Source of the DNA: Egbenema bharatensis | GTDB lineage: Bacteria > Cyanobacteriota > Cyanobacteriia > Elainellales > Elainellaceae | Length of the DNA: 64,000 nt | Assembly: GCF_048077055.1 (NCBI RefSeq) | Contig: NZ_CP182236.1 | Coordinates: 1,364,001 to 1,428,000 of the forward strand | Direction: 5' to 3' | Shown: piece after piece, positions 52,470-60,951 of the stretch | How positions within the stretch are numbered: the first letter of the stretch is position 1 | Layout: every line of letters starts with the position of its first letter | Made by a program: the position numbers and the translations under genes | The notes under the pieces: generated by a model | What the model was told of the DNA's origin: nothing | Database searches by the model: none | The model's input: the letters and a program-made list of their open reading frames with translations, nothing else

Positions 52470-55223
52470 ATGAAAGCCGCTCCCTTTCCGTCTCCCTTTC
52501 CCCAGGACTCTACTGGTAATCTAGCACCGAGCGATCGGGCATCTGTGACTGAAGTAGCCACTCAAAAACTGGCGTTGGGGGTTGCTGCGGCCATGGGACA
52601 GGTGATTGATGTAACTGTGCATTTAGATAACGTGACACACCCTACAGCATCTACATCGCAAGTACAATCGTCGGACGAAGCGGCTGTTTCGTCCCCTAAT
52701 CAGAACCGTCAGACAGGTTCCAATTCAGGTGGGGCGTTAGCAACGGGCGGGGGATCGTTTTCGACCTTCCTGGCTCCGCTGACTCAGGAAACCTTTAAGC
52801 AGGTCGTCAGCGATGTGGAGCAGAAGCTGATCGTGATGAACCAAACCCTGTCGATGTTGGATAATGTCCTCAGTTCTAAAGGGTTTGATGCCATCCTGAA
52901 TGAAATGCTGCGATCGATCACCCTGAAAATTGGTGAGCTGCTCAATGCCGATCGAACAACGATTTTTTTGCTGGATGAAGAGAAGGACGAGCTGTGGTCG
53001 ATCGTTGCCAAGGATGAGAGCGGTCATAATTTGGAACTGCGTGTACCCAAAACCCTGGGCATTGCTGGAGAGGTTGCCACGACGAAATCGGTTGTTAATA
53101 TTCCCTACGATTTTTACAACGATCCCCGCTCCAAAACGGCCCAGGTGATTGATAAGAAAAATCATTACCGCACCTACACGATGCTGGCGATGCCCCTGTT
53201 GGATGAGCAGGGAGATTTAGTGGCAGTGGTGCAGTTAATCAACAAGCTGAAGGGGACTCACGATCGCCAGGATCCCCTGGATGAAAAGATTGATTTAGCT
53301 GGGTTCACTGCAACTGATGAGCAAGTGTTCCGCGACTTTGCGCCGTCGATTCGGCTGATTCTGGAGTCCTCTCGATCGTTCTACAAGGCTTCCCAGCAGC
53401 AACGGGCCGCCTCGGCCCTGATGAAGGCCACCAAGGCCCTGAGCCAGAGCAGCCTGGATCTGGAGGAAACCCTGAAGAAGGTCATGGATGAGGCCAAAGA
53501 GCTACTCCAGGCCGATCGCAGTACGTTGTGGTTGTTAGATCGGCAGCAGCATCAGCTCTGGACGAAAATTCCAATTAACGATCATCTGGAAGAAATTCGG
53601 ATTCCTATGGATGCGGGTTTTGCTGGGCAGGTGGCCATGTCGGGCGAACCCCTGCTGATTCCCTTTGATCTGTACGAGCATCCCAACTCTGATACGGCCA
53701 AGGAAACCGATCGCAAAACGGGATACCGGACGTGCAGTATGTTGTGTATGCCAGTGTTTAATGCCGACGGGGAACTGATTGGCGTGACTCAACTGGTCAA
53801 TAAGCAAAAGCAGGGAGAATATCCCCCCTACAATCCTGAAAACTACCCGGAAGCGCCGGACTGTTGGAGAGCCAGCTTCAACCGCAATGATCAGGAGTTC
53901 ATGAAGGCGTTCAATATTCAAGCCGGGGTAGCCCTACAAAACGCCAAACTGTTCGCCACGGTGAAGCAGCAGGAACAAATGCAGCGGGACATTTTGCGAT
54001 CGCTCTCCAATGGCGTAATTTCAACGGATAAAGAGGGCAGAATCATTGCTGCCAACGAGAGTGCCAGGGAAATCCTGGGACTGGAACCCTTCGATCCCCT
54101 GGAGGGACAGAAAGTTTCTGAACTCATCCACATCGAAAAGGGCGATTTTGCTAAATGGTTTAACGTTGCCCTGGATGCGCCGGATGATAAGAGCCGCCAG
54201 CAATACTATCCGGATCAAACGCTGCAAACCGTCAAGGGAGAGGAACAGCACAGCGTCAACCTGTCGATTAACACGATCGCCGATGCCAATGACAGTACTC
54301 AGGTGTCGGGGGTGCTGGTGGTGATGGATGATATCAGTGATGAAAAGCGGCTGAAGAGTACGATGTATCGCTACATGACTCAGGAACTGGCGGAACAGCT
54401 GATTAGCAGTGGCGCGAATTTGGGTGGCGAACGCAAGGAAGTATCGGTGCTGTTCTCCGACATCCGTAGTTATACGACGCTGACGGAAAGCATGGAGGCG
54501 GAGGAAGTCGTCACGATGCTGAATGAATACTTTGAGACGATGGTGGATGCGGTGTTCCAGTATAAAGGCACGCTGGACAAATACATTGGCGATGCGATTA
54601 TGGCGGTGTATGGTGCGCCGTTGAACATGGACACCCATGCCTGGATGGCAGTGCAGACTGCGATCGAAATGCGCCATCGTCTAGTCGATTTTAATTCCCG
54701 GCGGATAGAAACACAGAAAATTAAAATTGGCATTGGTATCAACTCGGATTATGTGATTAGCGGCAATATTGGCTCAAACCGCCGGATGGAGTTTACGGCG
54801 ATCGGGGATGGGGTGAACCTTGGCTCTCGGCTGGAAGGGGCCACGAAGCAATACGGCACAGACATCGTGATTAGTGAAAGCACCTATGAACCCTGCCGCG
54901 ATCGAATTTGGGCTAGGGAGCTGGATTTGATTCAGGTGAAGGGGAAAAATAAGCCAGTCCGAATTTATGAATTATTGGGTTTTCGCTCTGACCCACTACC
55001 GAATGAAAAGAAGCGGGTGATCGAACTCTATGATCAGGGACGGGAATTTTATCTGGAACGGAAATTCAGCAAAGCGATGATGGCTTTTGGCACCATTCTG
55101 GAAGAGATTGATCAGGAGGAGAAATCTGCAAAGCTTTACCTCAAGCGTTGCCAGCATTGGTTGGATCATCCCCCTACGGATGAGACATGGAAGGATGGAG
55201 TCTGGAAACTGGAGGAGAAATAG
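52470..55223 (+). CDS. adenylate cyclase with GAF-GAF-PAS sensory domains
   Basis: The 917-residue product has no membrane segment. After a variable N-terminus come GAF1 (about 130-300), GAF2 (about 310-500), a PAS domain (about 505-630, GVISTDKEGRIIAANESARE), a class III cyclase domain (about 650-830) and a TPR-like end (about 840-917). The cyclase has both metal Asp residues (LFSDIRSYT, KYIGDAIMAVYG), the Lys and Thr expected for ATP over GTP (TLDKYIGD, EFTAIGDGVN) and the catalytic Asn/Arg (NLGSRLEG). GAF domains likely bind a cyclic nucleotide, giving feedback control as in the CyaB family. Confidence 0.92.
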   Translation: MKAAPFPSPFPQDSTGNLAPSDRASVTEVATQKLALGVAAAMGQVIDVTVHLDNVTHPTASTSQVQSSDEAAVSSPNQNRQTGSNSGGALATGGGSFSTFLAPLTQETFKQVVSDVEQKLIVMNQTLSMLDNVLSSKGFDAILNEMLRSITLKIGELLNADRTTIFLLDEEKDELWSIVAKDESGHNLELRVPKTLGIAGEVATTKSVVNIPYDFYNDPRSKTAQVIDKKNHYRTYTMLAMPLLDEQGDLVAVVQLINKLKGTHDRQDPLDEKIDLAGFTATDEQVFRDFAPSIRLILESSRSFYKASQQQRAASALMKATKALSQSSLDLEETLKKVMDEAKELLQADRSTLWLLDRQQHQLWTKIPINDHLEEIRIPMDAGFAGQVAMSGEPLLIPFDLYEHPNSDTAKETDRKTGYRTCSMLCMPVFNADGELIGVTQLVNKQKQGEYPPYNPENYPEAPDCWRASFNRNDQEFMKAFNIQAGVALQNAKLFATVKQQEQMQRDILRSLSNGVISTDKEGRIIAANESAREILGLEPFDPLEGQKVSELIHIEKGDFAKWFNVALDAPDDKSRQQYYPDQTLQTVKGEEQHSVNLSINTIADANDSTQVSGVLVVMDDISDEKRLKSTMYRYMTQELAEQLISSGANLGGERKEVSVLFSDIRSYTTLTESMEAEEVVTMLNEYFETMVDAVFQYKGTLDKYIGDAIMAVYGAPLNMDTHAWMAVQTAIEMRHRLVDFNSRRIETQKIKIGIGINSDYVISGNIGSNRRMEFTAIGDGVNLGSRLEGATKQYGTDIVISESTYEPCRDRIWARELDLIQVKGKNKPVRIYELLGFRSDPLPNEKKRVIELYDQGREFYLERKFSKAMMAFGTILEEIDQEEKSAKLYLKRCQHWLDHPPTDETWKDGVWKLEEK

Positions 55224-55236
55224 GGGCAGTTTTGCG

Positions 55237-55698
55237 TCAGTCAGTCGTTAAGGGTGGCAATATAGTGGGGCAAAAGCTCTTACAGAATTCATCAGGAATT
55301 TCTACCTGAGTAAAGTAGGTTACTCCTTTGTGAAAAAGCATCAGAGCAGCCCAATAACCTCCATGCTCAGACTGGAATACAGAAGCACTACTCATTTCTC
55401 TAATTCGCATCCTAGAAGGGATCGTTGCTGTTAGGTGCTCAATTCTCCCATCGGCAAACACAGTTAAAATTTCTTCCGCTTGATACTCATCTCCCTTCTG
55501 CAAAAAGTGCATTGTCATTGCAGGGTGCAAGGAGTAATTGTGGGGGTCTGAAAATATAGAGGTTGACTCAAGATTGGTAATCTCATCAGCATTATTTGCC
55601 AGCACCTCTTTGGCAAGAGCGATAATCTCGTTAGCTGGAACACTATTAACCTTGTTTGGCACGAAGTCAAATAACGGCATTGCGTGTACTTCAATCAC
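55237..55698 (-). CDS. hypothetical protein
   Basis: The 153-residue frame (from ATG 55698; MPLFDF at about residue 7 is an alternative start) has a soluble, protein-like sequence with no signal or membrane segment. Visible stretches include EIIALAKEVLANNADEITNL and MTMHFLQKGDEYQAEEILTV. I do not recognise a family. It converges with the cyclase gene with 13 bases between, and lies at the border of the restriction locus. Composition is slightly more AT-rich than its neighbours. Confidence 0.6.
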   Translation of the reverse strand: MIEVHAMPLFDFVPNKVNSVPANEIIALAKEVLANNADEITNLESTSIFSDPHNYSLHPAMTMHFLQKGDEYQAEEILTVFADGRIEHLTATIPSRMRIREMSSASVFQSEHGGYWAALMLFHKGVTYFTQVEIPDEFCKSFCPTILPPLTTD

Positions 55699-56213
55699 TG
55701 TTTACAACTACTGATTATGGATAACCAATAAGAATTTGGTGAAGCAGTTTTCCACCTTACCATTTCTCCCAGACTACGACTTAGCTTTCACCAGATTTGT
55801 AAGCGATCGGGTCAGCACCATGATACCGAAGTGATGAGAATCGCCTCTGCCGAGGATCCAATCTCCCCACCAGTTCCATGCTCCCGCTGCCCAAACTCCT
55901 TATCAGTGCTGTCTTGGTGGTGATAGGTCGTAGAGTTGGCGAACTGGAAAAACTCACCGGCGTTGGCAGTTGCCGAGCGATCGCGGTTTTGAGGGCTTTG
56001 AACCTGACATAGGAACCGGCTAGACAGTTGATGATCACCCCATCCCCGGTGCTGGTCTTAGAGTTGGCATTGCGGGTTTCCTGGTTTCGCCCCTTAGACT
56101 TTTCATCCCAGAGCGGTGGATGCCAAAATAGTGGGAGCTTTCAAACTATGGGGGTGACGCTATAATTTAGCCGACTTTGACCCTCCTGACTGAACTTTTA
56201 TTCACAGATCTAA
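55699..56213. other. intergenic region at the left edge of the restriction locus
   Basis: No confident gene in 515 bases. A minus-strand frame at 55781-56038 starts in the middle of longer stop-interrupted protein-like sequence (IINCLAGSYVRFKALKTAIA), so this may be the decayed end of an unidentified gene. No insertion-sequence ends were found. Confidence 0.4.
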
Positions 56214-57671
56214 ATGTTCGAGCAAACCTTCAAAAATATTGATGATGTTCTCTGGAAGGAGGCAGGCTGCACGACGGAGTTGGACTATACGGAGCAAACT
56301 TCGTGGCTACTGTTTCTGAAGTATTTGGATGATCTGGAGCATGAGAAGGCTTTGGCAGCGGAGCTATTGGGCAAGCCGTATACGTTCATTTTGGATGAGG
56401 AGTATCGCTGGTCGTCTTGGGCTGCGCCGAAGAAGGCAGATGGCAGTCTGGATCATGACCATGCTTTGATTGGGGATGATTTGATTGATTATGTGAACCA
56501 AAAGCTGTTTCCCTACCTCCAGGGGTTCAAGCAGCGAGCCAGCAGCCCAAACACGATCGAGTACAAGATCGGGGAGATTTTTAGCGAGATTAAGAATCGG
56601 TTCCAGAGTGGCTATAGCCTGCGGGATGCGCTGGAATATATTGATGAGTTGCGGTTTCGATCGCAGCAGGAGAAGCACGAGCTATCGCACCTGTATGAAG
56701 CCAAGATTCGGAATATGGGCAATGCGGGGCGAAATGGGGGTGAGTATTACACGCCGCGTCCGTTGATTCGCGCCATGATTCGGGTGGTGAAGCCGCAGAT
56801 TGGGGAACGCATTTACGATGGAGCCTGCGGGTCTGCCGGGTTCTTGTGCGAGAGCTATGACTATTTGCGCCAGGGGAAGCTGACGACGAAGCAGCTTGAG
56901 CAACTTCAGACGAATACGTTTGTGGGCAAGGAGAAGAAAAGCCTGGCTTATGTGATTGCCATCATGAATATGATTTTGCATGGGATTGATGCGCCGAATA
57001 TTATCCACACCAACACGCTGACGGAAAACCTCAGCGACATCCAGGATAAAAACCGCTTCGATGTGATCCTGGCGAATCCACCCTTTGGCGGTAAGGAACG
57101 AAAGGAGATTCAGCAAAACTTTCCCATCAAAACCGGGGAAACGGCGTTTCTGTTTTTGCAGCACTTCATCAAAATGCTGAAGGTGGGCGGCAGAGCGGCA
57201 GTGGTGATCAAAAATACGTTCCTGTCGAACTCAGATAATGCCTCCCGTGCTTTACGTCAGGAACTTCTGAGCAGTTGTAATCTCCACACGATTTTGGATT
57301 GTCCTGGTGGTACGTTCATCGGAGCTGGAGTTAAAACTGTAGTGCTTTTCTTTGAGAAAGGCACACCCACTCAAAAAATCTGGTACTACCAACTCGACCC
57401 AGGGCGAAATATGGGCAAAACCAATGCCCTGAATGATGAGGATTTGCGCGAGTTTGTAGAGCTACAGGCGACGTTTGCCGAGGCTGAAAAATCCTGGCTG
57501 GTGGATATTGTCGATGTGGAGCAGCACTCCTTTGATCTGTCGGTAAAGAACCCCAATAAGGCAGAAGAATCGGCACTTCGAGAGCCGCAGGAAATTATGG
57601 ACGAGATCACGGCTTTGGACTCAGAGAGTGCAGAGATTTTGGCTGGGATTGGAGGGATGTTGCGCGGTTGA
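56214..57671 (+). CDS. hsdM: type I restriction-modification DNA methyltransferase subunit HsdM
   Basis: The 485-residue product has an N-terminal helical HsdM domain (about residues 1-130, TSWLLFLKYLDDLE) and an N6-adenine methyltransferase domain with GEYYTPRPLIRAMIRVV, the AdoMet site IYDGACGSAGFL (about 200-211) and the catalytic NPPF motif (about 288-291). It modifies adenines in the recognition site chosen by HsdS. hicB follows 52 bases later, separating it from hsdS. A second copy of its C-terminal 20 codons lies at 58192-58257. Confidence 0.95.
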   Translation: MFEQTFKNIDDVLWKEAGCTTELDYTEQTSWLLFLKYLDDLEHEKALAAELLGKPYTFILDEEYRWSSWAAPKKADGSLDHDHALIGDDLIDYVNQKLFPYLQGFKQRASSPNTIEYKIGEIFSEIKNRFQSGYSLRDALEYIDELRFRSQQEKHELSHLYEAKIRNMGNAGRNGGEYYTPRPLIRAMIRVVKPQIGERIYDGACGSAGFLCESYDYLRQGKLTTKQLEQLQTNTFVGKEKKSLAYVIAIMNMILHGIDAPNIIHTNTLTENLSDIQDKNRFDVILANPPFGGKERKEIQQNFPIKTGETAFLFLQHFIKMLKVGGRAAVVIKNTFLSNSDNASRALRQELLSSCNLHTILDCPGGTFIGAGVKTVVLFFEKGTPTQKIWYYQLDPGRNMGKTNALNDEDLREFVELQATFAEAEKSWLVDIVDVEQHSFDLSVKNPNKAEESALREPQEIMDEITALDSESAEILAGIGGMLRG

Positions 57672-57723
57672 TAGACTGTATTAGCTCGCCCTGGGTTTTC
57701 AAAGCAATTTGGGAGAAACAACC

Positions 57724-57942
57724 ATGAAAAACATCAAAATCATTGTCGAAAAGCATCCTGAGGGCTATGTTGCCTATCCATTAGGAATTCAGGGGATTGT
57801 CGTAGGGGAAGGGGATACCTATGAAGCAGCCTTAAATGATGTGCGATCGGCAATCTTATTTCACATTGAAACGTTTGGAGAGTCGGTTCTGGAGTCTGAA
57901 TCTTCGATCCTCGAAGCCTTTGTGGCAGAGGCAAGCGTGTAA
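57724..57942 (+). CDS. hicB: HicB family antitoxin
   Basis: ATG 57724 stands about 8 bases after GGGAG, better than an in-frame TTG at 57709. The 72-residue product has the partial RNase H fold of HicB (IKIIVEKHPEGYVAYPLGIQ, EGDTYEAALNDVRSAILFHI). It lacks a C-terminal DNA-binding domain, so it belongs to the short antitoxins that bind HicA directly. Its TAA overlaps the hicA ATG by one base. Confidence 0.9.
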   Translation: MKNIKIIVEKHPEGYVAYPLGIQGIVVGEGDTYEAALNDVRSAILFHIETFGESVLESESSILEAFVAEASV

Positions 57943-58181
57943 TGGCAAAGTTTCCCGTCGATGCACCCAAAGCAAAGGTCATTAAAGTGCTTGAGGGGTT
58001 TGGTTTTGTGATTGTCAGAGAAAAGGAGCATATTTCTATGGTTCGACAAAACCCTGATGGCAGCAAAACTCCTTTAACACTGCCAAACCATAATCGCATC
58101 AAGGGTTCTACGCTCAGAAGTATCTGCACTCAATCTGGTATTTCACGAGATGATTTTATTGCCGCTTATGAGCAAGTGTAG
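57942..58181 (+). CDS. hicA: HicA family mRNA interferase toxin
   Basis: The 79-residue product has the double-stranded-RNA-binding-like fold of HicA: KVIKVLEGFGFVIVREKEHI, the His of that motif being the expected catalytic residue, then LPNHNRIKGSTLRSICTQSG. It would cleave mRNA when free of HicB. N-terminal residues 1-9 are longer than in many HicA proteins. The order antitoxin then toxin, with a one-base overlap, is one of the known hic arrangements. Confidence 0.9.
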   Translation: MAKFPVDAPKAKVIKVLEGFGFVIVREKEHISMVRQNPDGSKTPLTLPNHNRIKGSTLRSICTQSGISRDDFIAAYEQV

Positions 58182-58191
58182 AAATGTACTG

Positions 58192-58257
58192 ACTCTGATT
58201 GCAGCACTGGATGTAAAGAGTGCAGAGATCTTAGCTGGAATTGGGAGAATGCTATGA
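58192..58257 (+). pseudogene. remnant of a second hsdM 3' end
   Basis: The frame reads TLIAALDVKSAEILAGIGRML and stops at TGA 58255-58257, overlapping the hsdS ATG as ATGA. The intact hsdM ends EITALDSESAEILAGIGGML before its last two residues. The two DNA versions differ mainly at third positions, so this is an old relative, not a recent copy. It has no start. Confidence 0.8.
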
Positions 58258-59516
58258 AAGATAGATGGACAAGTAAAACTCTTGGCGAAGTGTGCATTGT
58301 TGAAAGGGGAAGTTCACCACGCCCGATTGAAAAATATTTAACTGATAGCTCTGATGGTGTTAATTGGGTAAAAATTGGTGATACTAAAAATGTCGATAAG
58401 TACATATATTCAACAAAGCAAAAAATAACAAGAGAGGGAGCAGAGAAATCAAGACGAGTTGAGCCAGGAGACTTCATCCTCTCGAATTCTATGTCTTTTG
58501 GTAAGCCTTACGTAATGGCAACTAGTGGATATGTACACGACGGCTGGTTTATTCTGCGGTTGTCAGACAATATTGATACAAATTTCTTCCATTACCTTCT
58601 ATCTTCTGAGCTAGTTCAGACTCAGTTTATTTCCCTAGCCGCAGGGTCAGTCGTCAAAAACATAAGTAAGGATCTCGTAAAAAGAGCAATACTTCCGATT
58701 CCACCACTTCCTGAACAAAAGCAAATCGTAACGATTCTGGATGAGGCGTTGGAGGGGATCGATCGCGCGATCGCCAACACCGAAAAGAACCTCACCAACA
58801 CCCGCGAACTATTTGAAAGCTATCTAAATGCCGTTTTGTCTGGAAAAGGCAGGCAATGGAAAGAAACAACGTTGGGTAAAGAAATTAATTTGTTGACCGG
58901 ATTTGCATTTAAAAGTAGCGGTTACACCGATTCAGATAAAAGCATTCGACTGCTGAGAGGTGACAATATCATCCCAGGTTCACTGCGTTGGGATGGTGTC
59001 AAGAGATGGCCAGAATCTAAGGTCAATGAATATCTCCGCTATCAATTACAAGAAGGTGATGTAGTTCTTGCAATGGATCGTCCCTGGATAAAAACGGGTT
59101 TGAGACGTGCACAAATTTCTAAAGATGACCTCCCATGTTTGCTAGTTCAACGAACTGCATGTCTTCGTGGAGGTGACAATCTTGAGAACCGCTTTCTTTT
59201 GTACTTGATTAGTGGGCGTGCGTTTACACAACACGTATTAGGTAGTCAGACAGGGCTTAGTGTCCCCCATATCAGTGGGAAACAAATTCAAAGTTTTAAG
59301 TTTAGTAAGCCTTCTCTTAGGGAACAGTACAGCATTATTGATTCTCTTGATGAACTAAAGTCAGAGACCAAACGCCTCGAAGCCATTTACCAACAAAAAC
59401 TTGCCGCTCTCAACGAACTCAAACAATCCATTCTGCAAAAAGCCTTCACAGGTGAACTCACCGCAGACACCACCAACCAGATAACAAAAGCCGCCAAAGA
59501 GGTTGTTGCCGCATGA
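58254..59516 (+). CDS. hsdS: type I restriction-modification specificity subunit HsdS
   Basis: The 420-residue product has two target-recognition domains (about residues 5-155 and 205-365), each followed by a conserved helical spacer (PPLPEQKQIVTILDEALEGI at about 158; LREQYSIIDSLDELKSETKR at about 358). It sets the two half-sites read by the HsdM-HsdR complex. The first TRD is notably AT-rich compared with the spacer at about 58,740-58,830, a sign of domain shuffling. Its TGA overlaps the next ATG by four bases. Confidence 0.93.
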   Translation: MKDRWTSKTLGEVCIVERGSSPRPIEKYLTDSSDGVNWVKIGDTKNVDKYIYSTKQKITREGAEKSRRVEPGDFILSNSMSFGKPYVMATSGYVHDGWFILRLSDNIDTNFFHYLLSSELVQTQFISLAAGSVVKNISKDLVKRAILPIPPLPEQKQIVTILDEALEGIDRAIANTEKNLTNTRELFESYLNAVLSGKGRQWKETTLGKEINLLTGFAFKSSGYTDSDKSIRLLRGDNIIPGSLRWDGVKRWPESKVNEYLRYQLQEGDVVLAMDRPWIKTGLRRAQISKDDLPCLLVQRTACLRGGDNLENRFLLYLISGRAFTQHVLGSQTGLSVPHISGKQIQSFKFSKPSLREQYSIIDSLDELKSETKRLEAIYQQKLAALNELKQSILQKAFTGELTADTTNQITKAAKEVVAA

Positions 59517-60322
59517 GCAATGACCTGGCTCAACCGGGAGATCTGCTGTTTCAAGAGATTGGACAGCTCATTGATGCCGCCAAACAGCGAGCCGCTGCTG
59601 CCATCAATGCCGAGATCACCCTGTTGTACTGGCAGGTCGGCCACCGCATCCAAACCGAAGTGCTGCAAGGTCAGCGAGCCGAATACGGCAAACAGGTCAT
59701 TGGCACCCTCTCTCGCCGCCTTACCCAGGCATACGGCAAAGGCTGGGGCGAACGACAACTCCACTACTGCGTCATGCTGGCAAGCGTTTTCCCCGATCGG
59801 GAGATTCTGCACACAGTGTGTTCAAAATTGAGCTGGTCGCATCTCCGGCTGCTCATCAGCATCGACGACCCCCTCAAACGCGACTTCCTGCGAGAAATCG
59901 AGCAATTCTTGCTGGAACTGGGGGCAGGTTTCACCTTTGTTGCTCGTCAAAAGCGGCTACAAATCGACAACGACGATTTTTACATCAATCTTCTCTTCTA
60001 CAACCGCAAACTAAAACGCCTGGTCGCTATTGAGCTAAAACTGGGTGCTTTCCGTCCCGAACACAAAAGCCAGATGGAACTGTATCTCCGCTGGCTTGCT
60101 AAATATGAACAAGAGCGCGATGAACTCCCCCCGCTGGGAATAATTTTATGTGCAGGCAAAAAGCAAGAACAGATCGAACTCCTGGAACTCGATAAAAGCG
60201 GCATTCATGTCACCGAATACCTGACTGTGCTACCCCCCAAAGAAGTGCTGCAAAACAAACTGCATGAGGCGATCGTCTCAGCCCGCCGTCGTCTCCTACC
60301 CTCCCAGAATGAGCCATCATGA
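59513..60322 (+). CDS. YhcG/DUF1016 PD-(D/E)XK nuclease family protein, internally deleted
   Basis: The 269-residue product has the DUF1016 N-terminal domain (about residues 10-120, LLYWQVGHRI, YGKQVIGTLSRRL, LSWSHLRLLISIDDP) joined directly at 125/126 to the C-terminal nuclease domain (LREIEQFLLELGAGFTFVARQ). Family members normally have about 80 residues between these points, including a WSVRELxRQI-like region and FLGL. In the nuclease site ELK (174-176) is kept, but the first acidic residue is Asn159 (YINLLFY). It is probably an altered or dead enzyme. It often travels with type I restriction genes. Confidence 0.85.
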   Translation: MSNDLAQPGDLLFQEIGQLIDAAKQRAAAAINAEITLLYWQVGHRIQTEVLQGQRAEYGKQVIGTLSRRLTQAYGKGWGERQLHYCVMLASVFPDREILHTVCSKLSWSHLRLLISIDDPLKRDFLREIEQFLLELGAGFTFVARQKRLQIDNDDFYINLLFYNRKLKRLVAIELKLGAFRPEHKSQMELYLRWLAKYEQERDELPPLGIILCAGKKQEQIELLELDKSGIHVTEYLTVLPPKEVLQNKLHEAIVSARRRLLPSQNEPS

Positions 60323-60427
60323 ACAAAAGAGACAGCCCAGTCGCGTACCCCCGGACTCCTCGTAGGACAGCTTGGCGATGCCTTCTTTGAACCCCTGCCC
60401 GAAGAGGAACTCCAACAATGGGAATGA
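60323..60427 (+). pseudogene. C-terminal fragment of an antitoxin-like gene
   Basis: After the TGA of the YhcG-like gene the same frame continues as RTPGLLVGQLGDAFFEPLP and ends QQWE at TGA 60425. That shape is typical of DUF2281-type antitoxin tails found beside PIN toxins. No start codon, N-terminus or toxin is present. The match is from memory of the family and needs a search. Confidence 0.55.
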
Positions 60428-60467
60428 GCTGATAACCGTTGCTGAAATCAATTTGCAGTCCTAAACA

Positions 60468-60731
60468 ATGCCCGTTTTTGAATACGACAACAACAAGAGC
60501 CAGACTAACCTCCTCAAACATGGGATTGATTTTGTAGAAGCACAGCAACTGTGGAACGACCCTAATCTGCTCGAAATTCCCGCTAGAACAAAAGATGAGG
60601 CAAGGTTTTTAGTCGTGGGTAAAATAGAAAACAAGCATTGGTCAGGAGTCATCACCTACCGGGGTCAAAACATTCGGATTATTTCCGTCCGTCGATCGCG
60701 CATAGAAGAGGTTGCCCTGTATGAAAGCTGA
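60468..60731 (+). CDS. brnT: BrnT family toxin
   Basis: The 87-residue product matches BrnT: FEYDNNKSQTNLLKHGIDFV at the start, then EIPARTKDEARFLVVGKIEN, and ISVRRSRIEEVALYES at the end, with the Arg/Glu residues of the RelE-like ribonuclease fold. It inhibits translation when not bound by BrnA. The toxin gene comes first and overlaps brnA by 11 bases, the usual order for this family. Confidence 0.9.
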   Translation: MPVFEYDNNKSQTNLLKHGIDFVEAQQLWNDPNLLEIPARTKDEARFLVVGKIENKHWSGVITYRGQNIRIISVRRSRIEEVALYES

Positions 60732-60951
60732 AGAATTTGACCGAAAATTTGACGCGGGTGAAGATATTACCTCAGCCCTTGACCTATCCCAAGCCAAGCG
60801 TTACCACTCCGAGCAAAAAACCATCAGCATCGACCTCCCCGTGTGGATGCTGGAATGGATTGAGCAAGAAGCCGATCGCTTGGGAATAACGCCCCAGTCC
60901 ATCATTCAAACCTCCTTAGCCGAACATTTAGCCATCCACAAACCAACGTGA
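60721..60951 (+). CDS. brnA: BrnA family antitoxin
   Basis: From ATG 60721 the 76-residue product has an acidic N-terminus (MKAEEFDRKFDAGEDITSAL) that would bind the toxin and a C-terminal ribbon-helix-helix region (ISIDLPVWMLEWIEQEADRL, TPQSIIQTSLAEHL) for DNA binding and autoregulation. A start at 60712 adds three residues and lies deeper in brnT. Its TGA overlaps the hsdR GTG by four bases, so translation of the antitoxin and the restriction nuclease subunit may be coupled. Confidence 0.9.
   Translation: MKAEEFDRKFDAGEDITSALDLSQAKRYHSEQKTISIDLPVWMLEWIEQEADRLGITPQSIIQTSLAEHLAIHKPT

Noticed and set aside
54021..54677. 218-residue minus-strand frame rich in His and Arg
   Set aside because: It lies antisense within the adenylate cyclase gene; its composition is the mirror of that coding sequence.
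55781..56038. 85-residue minus-strand frame as a transposase fragment
   Set aside because: No transposase motif, terminal inverted repeat or target duplication could be seen.
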